DNA from: Edaphobacter sp.
Lineage (GTDB): Bacteria > Acidobacteriota > Terriglobia > Terriglobales > Acidobacteriaceae
DNA: 64,000 nt
NCBI RefSeq assembly: GCF_028283685.1
Contig: NZ_JAPWKF010000010.1
Span: 372,001-436,000 of the forward strand
Reading direction: 5' to 3'
The notes beneath the pieces are model-generated. The model saw only the letters and a list, made by a program, of their open reading frames with translations. It had not been told where the DNA came from and made no database searches. Made by a program: the position numbers and the translations under genes. Of the stretch, positions 41,474 through 51,283 are shown piece after piece. Every line of letters starts with the position of its first letter. Positions within the stretch are counted from its first letter, which is position 1.

Positions 41474-41936
41474 GGGCTGATATCAGTCTAACCGGATTTT
41501 GGCGCCTCACGAGCCGGCTTCCGAAAGAGCCGGCCGACCATAATATGGTGACCAACATCGTTAATAATGTGGCAGGAGCGCATCATACATAGGCAATTCA
41601 GTCTGCAGCGCAGCACAACTGATGCGCCTATGGATCAGTCCTGAAAAGCTATTTGTTTCACGACGAGCCTGTTCAGGATCCGTAGCGCCCCACTTCAAAG
41701 CACCCCTTCGTCTTGATAAACGGCTATAGATTGAGCAGTGTGCAGCCGCTCGTTTTTGCCGCAGCAAACCAGTGCGATCAGAACATTTTGAGATAAATGA
41801 ATATTCTGCATAATCTTCATTTAAATGCGGGTTACGTTCGCCAGACGAGATAGTGCATCGCTCATCTTGCTAGAGATATTCACCAGCCGTGAGAAACTGA
41901 CAGAAGAAAGCAACTCCCCTTTAAGTAGGTACATGC
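41474..41936. other. Divergent promoter region in the polysaccharide locus
   Basis: 463 bp, more A+T-rich than average, between the divergent flippase and acyltransferase genes. No RNA gene or protein recognised; it probably contains both promoters. Confidence 0.45.
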
Positions 41937-43031
41937 ATGACCGGAGCCGTTCTGGAACATTCCCGGATGCGCACTGAGAGCAGCCAGCGATTTTATCGTC
42001 CTGAACTGGATGTCCTGCGCTTCTTCGCGTTCCTCCTTGTTTTCATGTATCACGCGATTTCACCGACGGCGCATCTGCCCTTTTTATTGGGGTTACTCAA
42101 GGACGCGGGTTCGTTCGGGGTTCCTATCTTCTTCCTGCTGAGCGCCTACTTGATCACAGAGCTGCTTCTCCGTGAGAAAGCGAAATCAGGAACGATCTCA
42201 CTACGGCGTTTTTACGTCCGCCGCATTCTTCGCATCTGGCCGCTCTACTTTGGTTTTCTTTTTTCTGCCTTCGCGCTTGGCCAGCTGATTCACCGGCCTG
42301 AGTTGCACTTCGCCCCGATCACACTACTTGGCGCAATCCTCATGGCGGGCAATTTCATGCAGGCCGCTGGCTACAATATGGGCCTTGCTTCAATGCTCTG
42401 GAGTATCAGCGTAGAAGAACAGTTTTACCTGCTCTGGCCATTTCTGGCACGTATCCTCACTCGCGAGCGAGTGGTACTCGCCGGTGCAACGATCTGGGTT
42501 ATTTCGCAGATCATCACCGCAGCCATGATTTATCACCACGTCCCTTACTACAATGCCCAATGGTATTCGTCCTTCCCGCACTTTCAGTACTTCGGGCTGG
42601 GCATCATGATGAGCGCCTATCGGCCACGAGCGCTGCCGATTGTGGCTCGCATCCTTATGGGCATCGCAGGATTCTTTGTACTCGTTGCCGCAGGATCCAT
42701 TGCTGGACCTTATTTTGTCTTTCCCACCGCCGGGATCGGCGCCTTACTCATCTTTCTCGCGTTTCTCGGCTTCCCCATGGCAGCGGAAGGACCACTGCAA
42801 AGTCTAGGCAAGATCTCCTACGGGCTCTACGTTTTTCATGGCTCGGCGCTCTTAATCACACATGTCCTGTCGCACCGCCTTCCGTACTTTCGAGAGCATC
42901 CTGCCTGGCTCGTATACACCCTGTCCTTGCCGCTAACAATCCTGTTTGCATCGCTCTCTTACCGCTATTGGGAATTGCCCTTCCTGCGTCTCAAAGAGCG
43001 TTTTGAGGTCGTCAAGTCCCGGCCTGCATAG
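41937..43031 (+). CDS. Integral-membrane O-acyltransferase (acyltransferase_3), copy 2
   Basis: 364 residues, about ten helices. Family signatures are PELDVLRFFAFLLVFMYHAI (conserved Arg and catalytic-type His39), FGVPIFFLLSAYLITELL, FYVRRILRIWPLYFGF and SVEEQFYLLWPFLARI. It is divergent from the flippase and convergent with the GT39-like gene. Glycan O-acylation at the inner membrane is inferred from the family and locus. Confidence 0.93.
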   Translation: MTGAVLEHSRMRTESSQRFYRPELDVLRFFAFLLVFMYHAISPTAHLPFLLGLLKDAGSFGVPIFFLLSAYLITELLLREKAKSGTISLRRFYVRRILRIWPLYFGFLFSAFALGQLIHRPELHFAPITLLGAILMAGNFMQAAGYNMGLASMLWSISVEEQFYLLWPFLARILTRERVVLAGATIWVISQIITAAMIYHHVPYYNAQWYSSFPHFQYFGLGIMMSAYRPRALPIVARILMGIAGFFVLVAAGSIAGPYFVFPTAGIGALLIFLAFLGFPMAAEGPLQSLGKISYGLYVFHGSALLITHVLSHRLPYFREHPAWLVYTLSLPLTILFASLSYRYWELPFLRLKERFEVVKSRPA

Positions 43032-43085
43032 ATGGCGCCTGGAAGTATTTTTCTCCTGTTACTTCATTGGCTTCCGCTCTGAAGC

Positions 43086-44624
43086 TCAGGCCACATTCTC
43101 AATCATGGGCTTCGCTTTGCGGCCGTCCCAAAGTTGCTGGAGAAACACAACAGCGATCACAGCAACCAGGCTTTGCGTTTCAAACCGGTAGCGCATGTTC
43201 TCGTTTACCTCTACCAGTGCCACTAGAAAAAATGCATAGTTCACCGTGGAGGAGAGCAACAAGCACAGGAGTTTTCGATCCTGATCCTTCCGCCAGAATG
43301 ATTCCTTCTGCAGAGTCAACAGAAACGCAAGAATGACGAGCTCTCCTAGAACCGCGCCGATACAAAGTTTGGCGAGAAGATCGGAACCTGAGTGCCCGCC
43401 TTCCACATTTGACGCGCTATCAGAGTGGTTCTTAGGAGCAAAAACATTGCAGCAGAATCGATTAGCCCACACGTCGACTCCTGCCAGCTTCTTATACTGC
43501 GACTCGCTCTCTCCACCACGAAACATCAGATAATCTGAGGCAGGCTCAAAATATTGCACAATCCCGTGCATCACGGCCACTGCATACACTTTGGGCGCAT
43601 GTTTGAAGAGAAAGACATCGTCTTTGAGCTCTGCATCATGCATACGCAGCATGGACAGGGAGTTCCAATTGGGATCGCCACCAACCGATTTCGTCACAGC
43701 ATCGAGCTCAGGAAAACCCGTTGGTGCAGCAGGCCAGTGACGTCTCAGCTCCGTCGGCAGATCAGAACCGTCATTACGAAATGTCTGAATCTGGCCCTGA
43801 GCAACGAAGCCATCGATGATGGCTCTGTCTCTCTCCGCATTCCAGTGCTTCGCCAGACTGTAGGGCCCCCACGTGGAAGACGCAAAATGGCGGAATAGAA
43901 GATAGTTCTTTGCCGGCCACAGAAGAGATATCCCTACACAGATGGCCCCCGCTGTCACGATCTGCCGTCGATTGGAAGGAATGTAAAAGAACAAGATTCC
44001 AAACAGCAGGATCACCCACGGCCATTGATAACTGGACCGAAGCAGGGTGAGGCAGCCCATTAGGAAGCAGATACAGGCAATGGAAACAGAAGAGCGACGC
44101 TGCACATAGGAAACAATGGCAAGCGCGATCAGACAATGCAGACTTGAAACAAGCGCTGTATACAATCCATCGAAGTCAAAAGCGATAACCGTTGGATTGA
44201 GGAGCAATGCTGCACTTACGAGATAGGCGATGCCTAAACGGACGCGCAGCTTAACAAGAATGATGAAAACAGAGACGAAGGAAAGAAAGCTGAGCACAAA
44301 CTGGATGGCAAGCAACAGGGAGCCATATCGCGAACCACCAAACTTTAAACACATGCCCACCAGAGCATTGAAGAGCGGTGGCTGTCCGTGAAGATGAACG
44401 AGCCCTCGCCAAAGGTGATGACGCAGGATATCGAGATCGAGCAGCTGCCACGACGCAGGATGCTGTGTGACTAGATAGTGAAAGCCATACCGCATTGCAA
44501 TTCCACGGCTACCGAAGAACAGTATTGCGAGCCCTGCAATGGATAACCAGTTTTCCGCATACAGGGCTTTGTTGCCCTGTGAAGGCACCCTCGAACGGTC
44601 TACCTGAAGAATGGCGCCTGACAA
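43086..44624 (-). CDS. Polytopic membrane protein, GT39/ArnT-like
   Basis: 512 residues with around eleven hydrophobic helices, a large non-membrane loop at ~270-410 and a first external loop carrying LHGQPPLFNALVGM, which resembles the H-x-P-P motif of GT-C enzymes of family 39 (mannosyl/arabinosyl transferases using polyprenyl-phosphate sugars). The acidic residue expected near helix 1 is not clear. It could modify the exported glycan on the periplasmic side. Family assignment is tentative; membrane topology is plain. It is convergent with acyltransferase copy 2. Confidence 0.7.
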   Translation of the reverse strand: MSGAILQVDRSRVPSQGNKALYAENWLSIAGLAILFFGSRGIAMRYGFHYLVTQHPASWQLLDLDILRHHLWRGLVHLHGQPPLFNALVGMCLKFGGSRYGSLLLAIQFVLSFLSFVSVFIILVKLRVRLGIAYLVSAALLLNPTVIAFDFDGLYTALVSSLHCLIALAIVSYVQRRSSVSIACICFLMGCLTLLRSSYQWPWVILLFGILFFYIPSNRRQIVTAGAICVGISLLWPAKNYLLFRHFASSTWGPYSLAKHWNAERDRAIIDGFVAQGQIQTFRNDGSDLPTELRRHWPAAPTGFPELDAVTKSVGGDPNWNSLSMLRMHDAELKDDVFLFKHAPKVYAVAVMHGIVQYFEPASDYLMFRGGESESQYKKLAGVDVWANRFCCNVFAPKNHSDSASNVEGGHSGSDLLAKLCIGAVLGELVILAFLLTLQKESFWRKDQDRKLLCLLLSSTVNYAFFLVALVEVNENMRYRFETQSLVAVIAVVFLQQLWDGRKAKPMIENVA

Positions 44625-45134
44625 TCTGTGCCTCTAGCTCGCCGGATTTTACTGGGTCGATCTCAGTGTAGCGCAGTCAGCGTCTCATCTGATTATTTTT
44701 GGTCGCCCGGTCAGGCGCTCTTGAATTCAATCAGATTCAGCAATACGCACACTGAGCGTTATTGGGTGCATACGTGAGCTGCACAGCGACTCATAACCTC
44801 GCTCGCGCAGCCAGGTTCACTGCCACTCCTGCAGCCCTTACTGGATCATCTGCGAGAGCATCTCATCTTATTATGCGATTGATATCGCGTGGGTAAATAC
44901 CACTTTACGGGGAGGGAATTGTTTCGCTCCGTCATTGCAGCGACGTGAACTCACGCTTCCATCGATCTCCGCAATGTGCCCTCTTACACCTGTATCAAAA
45001 CTGGTCTTATTCCAGACAGAATCCTTGTTTTTCAAGAGTCATTCCGCTGCGCCGATGGGTCTACAAGCGCAGCGTGTTCGCATTCCGTGGACTGCTTTGA
45101 CAGAGACTCGTGAACCGGCGCAAGGAGTACTTGT
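44625..45134. other. Long intergenic region before the DUF1800 gene
   Basis: 510 bp with mixed composition between divergent genes. No recognisable gene or repeat; an AAGGAGT ribosome-binding site sits at its right end. Space for a complex promoter. Confidence 0.45.
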
Positions 45135-47315
45135 GTGCGACGGAACACGACTCATTCCTGGCTCACTGCCATAACCACTCTCGCCTTCATCACGCCCTTT
45201 TCAGGCTGCGGAGGTGGCAACCCATCAGCCCCCTCTTCCACGTCAGCGAGCAGCTCCCCCGTTGGTTCCTCATCAAAGCCGACGACCATCGCAGTCGCAG
45301 GTCCCACCTCAGTAATTGCAGGCGCGCCACAGCAGTTCAAAGCGACGGTGGCCAACAGCACCTCGGCCGTGCAGTGGCAAGTGAACGGAGTCGCCGGCGG
45401 TTCGTCGACTGTTGGATCAATTACCAGCAGCGGTATTTACACCCCACCTTCAATCGTTCCATCGCCAAACATCATCACCATCTCTGCCGCGATTGGTGCA
45501 GCAAATGGAAAGCTTGGCGTCACCGTCATGCAACCTGTTCCGACGATCTCTTCGGCCTCCCTCGTCTCCACCGATGGCGGCGCGACGGCATTGCTTACCG
45601 TCAACGGATCGTCGTTCAACAATGCTCCAGCGTTGCTGCTTCAGGGATCACCGATGTCCTCTCAGAGCACAGGAACGATTCTGACGGCGATGCTTTCGGC
45701 CTCTGCGTTTGGCAAAGGGCCAATCCAGATCGCAATCGAAAACTCCGGGCCAGGCGAACAAACATCCGGGACCACCTCCGTTCCCCTGCAGCTTCAAATG
45801 GCGTCGGCACGTGCAGCAGGCCGCCTGCTGGCGCAAAGCACCTTCGGTGCGACCATGCCGCTGATCCGGCAGGTGCAATCCGAGGGTTTGGACGCCTATC
45901 TGGATGAGCAGATCAAGGCAACACCAACGGAGTTCGCTCCTCTCGACATCACGGTTGCAGTGCCAGCCTATTGCGATAACAACATCAACTATTGCATCTG
46001 GTACAGCTGGTGGCAGCATGCGATGGAATCGCCCGATCAGCTGCGCCAGCGTATTGCATTCGCTCTCACAGACATGTTCGTGGTTGCCGGTCAAAGAGCG
46101 GATACGATGCCGACCTACCTCAACGCTCTGTCCGATAACTCCCTTGGCAACTGGCGCCAGCTCATGCACGACGTAACGCTCTCACTTGCGATGGGCGGCT
46201 ATCTGAATATGTTCCAAAGTGCCAAGCCAACCGCCAGCGACATCGCCAACGAAAACTACGCGCGCGAGTTCATGCAGTTGTTTTCTCTGGGTATCTACCA
46301 GATGAACATGGATGGCTCGCTGGACCTGGATGCCTCCGGCAATCCCATCCCCAATTACACGCCTGCACAGATACAGGCCTTTGCGCGGGCTTATACCGGG
46401 TGGACCTACCCCGTCCCTGGAGGCGGCCCGGCAAGAAGCTGGACTCAACCGCAGACAGTCTCTCTATCCGGTTTCATGAGCCCCTACGATTCGCAACACG
46501 ATACCGGATCGAAGGCAATCATCAGTGGCGTGGTCCTGCCCGCGGGCCAGACAGCAGAGCAGGATCTTGATGGAGCGCTGGACGCTATCTTCCAACATCC
46601 TTCACTGCCGCCCTTCGTCTGCAAGCAGTTGATTCAGCACCTTGTCACCAGCAATCCGAGCCCCGATTACATCAAGCGAATCGCGCAGGTTTTTGTGGAC
46701 AACGGGAATGGCGTACGCGGCGATATGAGCGCCGTTGTTCGTGCCATCCTGCTCGATCCCGAGGCGCGGCTATTGGACGATCCGAACGCGTCGCAGCCAG
46801 AGTTCGGCCATTTGCAGGAGCCAATCCTTTGGGCCACGGCTGTTACAAGAGGTCTTCAGCCTACCAAATTAGTGGACGGCGCAAACGCTTACCAGGTGCT
46901 GGAATACTGGGCCATCACAATGAACGAGACGCCCTTCAATGCCCCTAGCGTCTTCAACTTCTTCTCGCCTTCGAATCAATTGCCGAACTCTACCCTTCTT
47001 GCACCCGAATTCGGCATCGAGAACACAGCAACCACAGTACAGCGGCTGCTGGTTGCAGACTGGGTCGTAACTCCCGGCCAGGCAGGCAGTCTTTCCATTG
47101 ATTATTCGCCGACGGGCACTCTCGGCACTCTGGTGCAAGCCGGCCCCGACCAGTTGCTGGCTTACCTCAACACGGTATTCCTCCACGGAACAATGACCTC
47201 CGACATGAGGCAAACCATCGAAGCAGCGATGGAATCTACTTCTGACCCATCACTGAAGGCAAGAACCGCCGTTTACCTCGTCATCACTTCGTCTGCATTC
47301 AAGATTATTCGATAA
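45135..47315 (+). CDS. DUF1800 lipoprotein with Ig-like/IPT N-terminal domains
   Basis: 726 residues from a GTG start with AAGGAGT 6 nt upstream. A lipoprotein signal ends in the lipobox-like FSGC (Cys ~24), followed by a Ser-rich tether. Residues ~50-135 are Ig-like (TTIAVAGPTSVIAGAPQQFKATV...VQWQVNGVAGG), ~138-215 an IPT/TIG-like fold (PTISSASLVSTDGGATALLTVNGSSF), and ~225-720 DUF1800 (AAGRLLAQSTFGAT...RQRIAFALTDMFVV, NYAREFMQLFSLGIYQMN, PPFVCKQLIQHLVTSNPSPDYIKRIA). The function of DUF1800 is unknown. It is almost always encoded next to DUF1501, as here (20 bp downstream). Confidence 0.9.
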   Translation: MRRNTTHSWLTAITTLAFITPFSGCGGGNPSAPSSTSASSSPVGSSSKPTTIAVAGPTSVIAGAPQQFKATVANSTSAVQWQVNGVAGGSSTVGSITSSGIYTPPSIVPSPNIITISAAIGAANGKLGVTVMQPVPTISSASLVSTDGGATALLTVNGSSFNNAPALLLQGSPMSSQSTGTILTAMLSASAFGKGPIQIAIENSGPGEQTSGTTSVPLQLQMASARAAGRLLAQSTFGATMPLIRQVQSEGLDAYLDEQIKATPTEFAPLDITVAVPAYCDNNINYCIWYSWWQHAMESPDQLRQRIAFALTDMFVVAGQRADTMPTYLNALSDNSLGNWRQLMHDVTLSLAMGGYLNMFQSAKPTASDIANENYAREFMQLFSLGIYQMNMDGSLDLDASGNPIPNYTPAQIQAFARAYTGWTYPVPGGGPARSWTQPQTVSLSGFMSPYDSQHDTGSKAIISGVVLPAGQTAEQDLDGALDAIFQHPSLPPFVCKQLIQHLVTSNPSPDYIKRIAQVFVDNGNGVRGDMSAVVRAILLDPEARLLDDPNASQPEFGHLQEPILWATAVTRGLQPTKLVDGANAYQVLEYWAITMNETPFNAPSVFNFFSPSNQLPNSTLLAPEFGIENTATTVQRLLVADWVVTPGQAGSLSIDYSPTGTLGTLVQAGPDQLLAYLNTVFLHGTMTSDMRQTIEAAMESTSDPSLKARTAVYLVITSSAFKIIR

Positions 47316-47335
47316 GAAACTGCCGGAGACTATCC

Positions 47336-48682
47336 ATGACTCAACTCTCACGTCGCAATATGCTCAAACTCGCCGCACTGGCAACAGGAAGCCAGGCATT
47401 GGGACTGCACTCTCTGGGTGCACTTCCAGCTATGGCACAGACAGTATCTGCAAACGACTACAAAGCGCTCGTCTGCATCTTTCTCGTGGGAGGCAATGAC
47501 TCAAACAACCTCCTCATTCCTGCTGACCCATCATCTTTCCAGGCCTATCAAACCATCCGCGGCGCACTTGCACTGCCCCAGGAAAACCTGCTCAGCCTGG
47601 GGAGCAACGCTTCCGTCATGCTGAATGCAGCCATGCCGAATCTGCAAAATATGTACCAGGCAGGAACGGCCGCTCTGGTGACCAACGTTGGGCCTCTTGT
47701 CCAGAACATGACACGCGCTCAATATTTATCGGGCTCCATGCCAGTTCCATTCGCTCTATTCTCGCATCGTGACCAGCAGATCGGCTGGCAGAGCGCGAAT
47801 CCGGCGACGGAGACCGGCTTGGGCTGGGCGGGATTGGCTGCAGATCAATTAGGTCAGAACGCTGGCGGATCGTTGCCCAGCGTCATCTCTGTTGGGGGAA
47901 ACCCCGTCTTCATGTACGGCCAGAAAACAACCGGCCTGTCCGTGCTTTCGACAACAACAAGTTTCGCTCCGGAGTGCGGCATGCCCTCAAATGCGTGCGC
48001 AGCGCGAATAGATGCCGCACAACAACTTCTTTCGCTGGATAGCGGAGCAATGCTCATTCAGGCGGACAACACGATCGCATCCAATGCTTATGGGTACTTC
48101 AGCGATCTTTCATACGCGATGAAAGCAGCTCCCTCGCTGAAGACCATCTTCCCCGCTAACCCATTGGCAACACAGCTATATCAGATTGCTAAGATCATGT
48201 CCGTTCGATCATCCATTGGAGCAAATCGTCAGATATTTTTTGCGAGCTTTGGCAGCTTCGATACACACACAGGGCAGCTGCAGGCGCAGACCAAACTCCT
48301 CGGGCAGTTGGATAGCGCAATCGCAGCCTTTCAACAAGCGATGGAAGAGTTGAATCTCAGCGAACAGGTGACCGCCTTCAGCATGTCAGACTTCAGCCGT
48401 GCCATGGTCCCCAACAGCGCAGGAGGAACCGATCATGCGTGGGGAGGCCACCAATTCGTGTTGGGCGGTGCCGTGAAAGGGGGCCGCATGTACGGCTCCA
48501 TGCCAACAATGTTGCTCGGTGGACCAGATGACTCCACCAATGACGGGCGATGGATTCCAACCATCTCCGCATCGCAATACACCGCGACTTTGGCGAACTG
48601 GTTCGGCATACCCACCGCCAACATGGCCTCAGTGGTTCCAAATATAGGTAACTTTGCTATACGAAATCTCGGTTTCGTATAG
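47336..48682 (+). CDS. DUF1501 protein, Tat-exported
   Basis: 448 residues. A twin-arginine signal (LSRRNMLKLAALATGSQALG) precedes a DUF1501 domain, a relative of the alkaline-phosphatase/sulfatase superfamily: YKALVCIFLVGGNDSNNLLIP, SHRDQQIGWQ, FASFGSFDTHTGQL, TAFSMSDFSRAMVPNSAGGTDHAWGGHQFVLGGAVKGG. The TDHAWGG and FDTH segments hold the likely metal ligands. CGGAG lies 6 nt before the ATG. DUF1800/DUF1501 pairs are widespread in Gram-negatives. Their role is unproven, and ideas range from surface-protein processing to polysaccharide modification. Placement in this locus hints at a cell-surface job. Confidence 0.92.
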   Translation: MTQLSRRNMLKLAALATGSQALGLHSLGALPAMAQTVSANDYKALVCIFLVGGNDSNNLLIPADPSSFQAYQTIRGALALPQENLLSLGSNASVMLNAAMPNLQNMYQAGTAALVTNVGPLVQNMTRAQYLSGSMPVPFALFSHRDQQIGWQSANPATETGLGWAGLAADQLGQNAGGSLPSVISVGGNPVFMYGQKTTGLSVLSTTTSFAPECGMPSNACAARIDAAQQLLSLDSGAMLIQADNTIASNAYGYFSDLSYAMKAAPSLKTIFPANPLATQLYQIAKIMSVRSSIGANRQIFFASFGSFDTHTGQLQAQTKLLGQLDSAIAAFQQAMEELNLSEQVTAFSMSDFSRAMVPNSAGGTDHAWGGHQFVLGGAVKGGRMYGSMPTMLLGGPDDSTNDGRWIPTISASQYTATLANWFGIPTANMASVVPNIGNFAIRNLGFV

Positions 48683-49185
48683 TCACTCTCCATGCAAGCG
48701 TCTCTGAAATAAGCGTTCACCGCTGAAGCAGGCTTTATGGATCCACACAGATTGAATGTTGCATGACCCACAAGTTGTATTTAAAGATCACGTTGCAAAC
48801 AGACGTAAGCAATGCGGCAGGAGTTCACCATTCACCAAGCGAATCGCATTACGGGATCTGCTAAGATCATTGAAAATACGATTCAGATCGCAAATCGGTT
48901 TTTTGAGCAGCTTATAGGCTTACGATTATCCCCAAATCTGAGCAAAGTCTCCTGTCACGCTGTTACGCAATGCCAAGTGAAGCTGACGCATTAAGTGGGT
49001 GCACCATAAGCCGCCATAGCATCGATCGTTGCCTTTTTCTGCAAGCAAAGTTAGCTTTCGACTTTATAAATATTAACCGATGAGATCGATACTCGCGGCG
49101 AACTTCTCGACCCCAAACATTCAGATCTCTAACAGTTAGAGCATTTACCGCTAATCGATCTGCCGGCGCAGTCTAAGCAACCTAG
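48683..49185. other. Intergenic region between DUF1501 and acyltransferase copy 3
   Basis: 503 bp of A+T-richer sequence. No gene or structured RNA recognised. Confidence 0.45.
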
Positions 49186-50268
49186 ATGGCCAATACTCTT
49201 GATACAAGGAAGAGAATGCGTAACGCTAGTTTAGATGGAATCCGCGGTATCGCCGTTCTATTGGTCCTCTTTTACCATCATAATTTGCTGAATTTTGGTT
49301 GGCTGGGTGTCGATCTCTTCTTTGTTTTGTCTGGCTATCTCATTACGACAATTCTCCGTAAAGAAAGAATGGCTCGTCATTACTGGTCAAGTTATTGGAT
49401 CAAGCGCGCCACAAGAATTTTTCCACCTCTACTCCTGCTGTTGGCAGCCGCTGCAGTACTAGGTGTCTCTCTGAGCTTGTCGCAAGCGTTCCTTTATCTC
49501 GCAAGCGCAGGTGACCTGTTTGCCATACTTCGTCCCCATGTCGAGTCGCTACGACCACTATGGTCACTTGCAGTTGAAGAGCATTTTTACCTGCTGTGGC
49601 CGCTCGCTGTATACCATCTCGACGCGAAGACACTGAAGCGGATATGCCTCGCATTAATACTGCTCGATCCTCTTGCGCGCGCGATCATGAGCCTCTTCAC
49701 GCAAGATTGGCAGATTGTCTACTTTTTGACCCCATTCAGGCTTGATGGTTTAGCTCTTGGATGCTTGCTCGCTCTGCTGTTCGAATCCAATATCGCGATT
49801 GAGAGAATTCGCCGGATGAGTTCATCGGCAACAATCGCCTTTGTTTTGGCATGGCTGGCTCTGCGCGTCATCCTTGGACATGGCTTTACGAGAAATAATC
49901 CAACACCGGCGTATAACGCTTTCTGCTATTCACTCGTAGCGCTAGCATGTGCGGCAGGGATCAGCTACGTGCTTACCCACCAGCATTCCTTCGTCTCTCG
50001 TGTACTTTCATGGCGCCCGATTGCTTATATAGGACTGATTAGCTACGGGCTTTATCTTTATCAGGTACTGATTATTGAAAGCATGCAGCGATGGACTGGA
50101 AAATCCGTGCATGCGGTATTCCTCTTGGATTTTCCTGTGTGTTTCGTTCTCGCAGCATTGTCCTTCCGGTTTTATGAATCTCCATTGATAGCCTGGGGAA
50201 GAGCAAAGGCGAAGTCACACGCGGAACGGGTTATTCCAAAAAACGCAGAGCAAATATCAGAAGGGTAA
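49186..50268 (+). CDS. Integral-membrane O-acyltransferase (acyltransferase_3), copy 3
   Basis: 360 residues. Motifs: ASLDGIRGIAVLLVLFYHHNLL (Arg and tandem His31/His32), FGWLGVDLFFVLSGYLITTIL, YWIKRATRIFPPLLLLL and AVEEHFYLLWPLAVYHL. About ten helices, no SGNH extension. It has the most A+T-rich codon use of the five acyltransferases, suggesting a separate origin. The upstream gap gives it its own promoter. It is convergent with the GT2 at 50325. Confidence 0.93.
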   Translation: MANTLDTRKRMRNASLDGIRGIAVLLVLFYHHNLLNFGWLGVDLFFVLSGYLITTILRKERMARHYWSSYWIKRATRIFPPLLLLLAAAAVLGVSLSLSQAFLYLASAGDLFAILRPHVESLRPLWSLAVEEHFYLLWPLAVYHLDAKTLKRICLALILLDPLARAIMSLFTQDWQIVYFLTPFRLDGLALGCLLALLFESNIAIERIRRMSSSATIAFVLAWLALRVILGHGFTRNNPTPAYNAFCYSLVALACAAGISYVLTHQHSFVSRVLSWRPIAYIGLISYGLYLYQVLIIESMQRWTGKSVHAVFLLDFPVCFVLAALSFRFYESPLIAWGRAKAKSHAERVIPKNAEQISEG

Positions 50269-50324
50269 TTGCGCAATAGCCACATACCATTTGCAGAATG
50301 AAGTCATCTGCATACAGGCGTCGT

Positions 50325-51191
50325 TCATAGACTTGAACGTATACCGTATTGAACCGTAAGCACGCATGCTTTAGTAGCAGCGAGCAATCCCTTGAAACCG
50401 TATCGACGGGTGAGCGCCAACGCCAGCTTCGGCGGAGCAAGCATGGAAAACAATAGGAAGCGCCCAACGTTCTTCTGATACCGCAGATAGTCCTTCGCCG
50501 TGGTGTACATCCGGGAGGCATCGACTACACTCGCGTACTCCTCCCGATTCACCGGCGATGGATAATGATCCACCCAAAGCTCCGGCTCAAACTCAACGCG
50601 GTATCCCAGCGAAGCTGCATGTCGAATCATGTCGATCTCTTCGGAGCCATAGCGAAGCAGCGGATCGAACTGAGCCTTCCGAAATAACTCCATCGGAAAG
50701 ATACCCGCGTTGATCACCATCGCTTTGAGCTCTCCAGCGGGCTTCACACGCTGATAGCCCCAGAAGTCGGCATTGTGCGGCTCCACGCGAAAACATTCAG
50801 AGCTGGAAACATGCTTGAACTCGATGCCGGAGACAAGAGGCTGCGGCAGCTTCTCCGCATTGACCTCGCAGAGACGATAGGCAAGCGGCACGAACGACGG
50901 AGGCAGCACGACATCGTCGTCGATAAAACACACAAAGGCGGTCCGAACCGATGCCAGGCAGGCATTGCGATTTGCACCCAGGCCGATTCGGGGACCACGC
51001 TGATAGGCTGCAAAAGGAAACTCAGCGACGACAGCCTCCGATGTTCGTCCATCCTGGCCATCGTCGCTGACGATGACCTGATCAGGACGTCGTGGAGAAT
51101 CCGCAATCGACTGCAGAGCCTTCCGCAGATCCTGCGCACGGTGCCGCGTACAGATACAGATTGCCAGGCTAGAAACATGTGACATCGTCAA
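50325..51191 (-). CDS. Glycosyltransferase family 2
   Basis: 288 residues. LAICICTRHRAQDLRKALQSI opens the GT-A fold; QVIVSDDGQDGRTSEAVV and the metal motif in AFVCFIDDDVVLPPSF follow, then YGSEEIDMIRHAASLGYRVEF as the acceptor-side acidic motif. The C-terminal ~60 residues are basic/hydrophobic and could bind the membrane. It lies 93 bp downstream of the Wzy/WaaL-like gene on the same strand, in a run of minus-strand polysaccharide genes. Confidence 0.92.
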   Translation of the reverse strand: MTMSHVSSLAICICTRHRAQDLRKALQSIADSPRRPDQVIVSDDGQDGRTSEAVVAEFPFAAYQRGPRIGLGANRNACLASVRTAFVCFIDDDVVLPPSFVPLAYRLCEVNAEKLPQPLVSGIEFKHVSSSECFRVEPHNADFWGYQRVKPAGELKAMVINAGIFPMELFRKAQFDPLLRYGSEEIDMIRHAASLGYRVEFEPELWVDHYPSPVNREEYASVVDASRMYTTAKDYLRYQKNVGRFLLFSMLAPPKLALALTRRYGFKGLLAATKACVLTVQYGIRSSL

Positions 51192-51283
51192 CGCGCAATC
51201 ACCTTGAATTGGTTGTAGTAAAAGTCTCTATACCAAGCAAGCCGGCTCGAGAAAGAATTCTGTTGTAACGCGGTTCTTCGAGT

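Noticed and set aside
44935-45174. 79-codon plus-strand open frame before the DUF1800 gene
   Set aside because: No domain or ribosome-binding site; overlaps the start of the lipoprotein gene.
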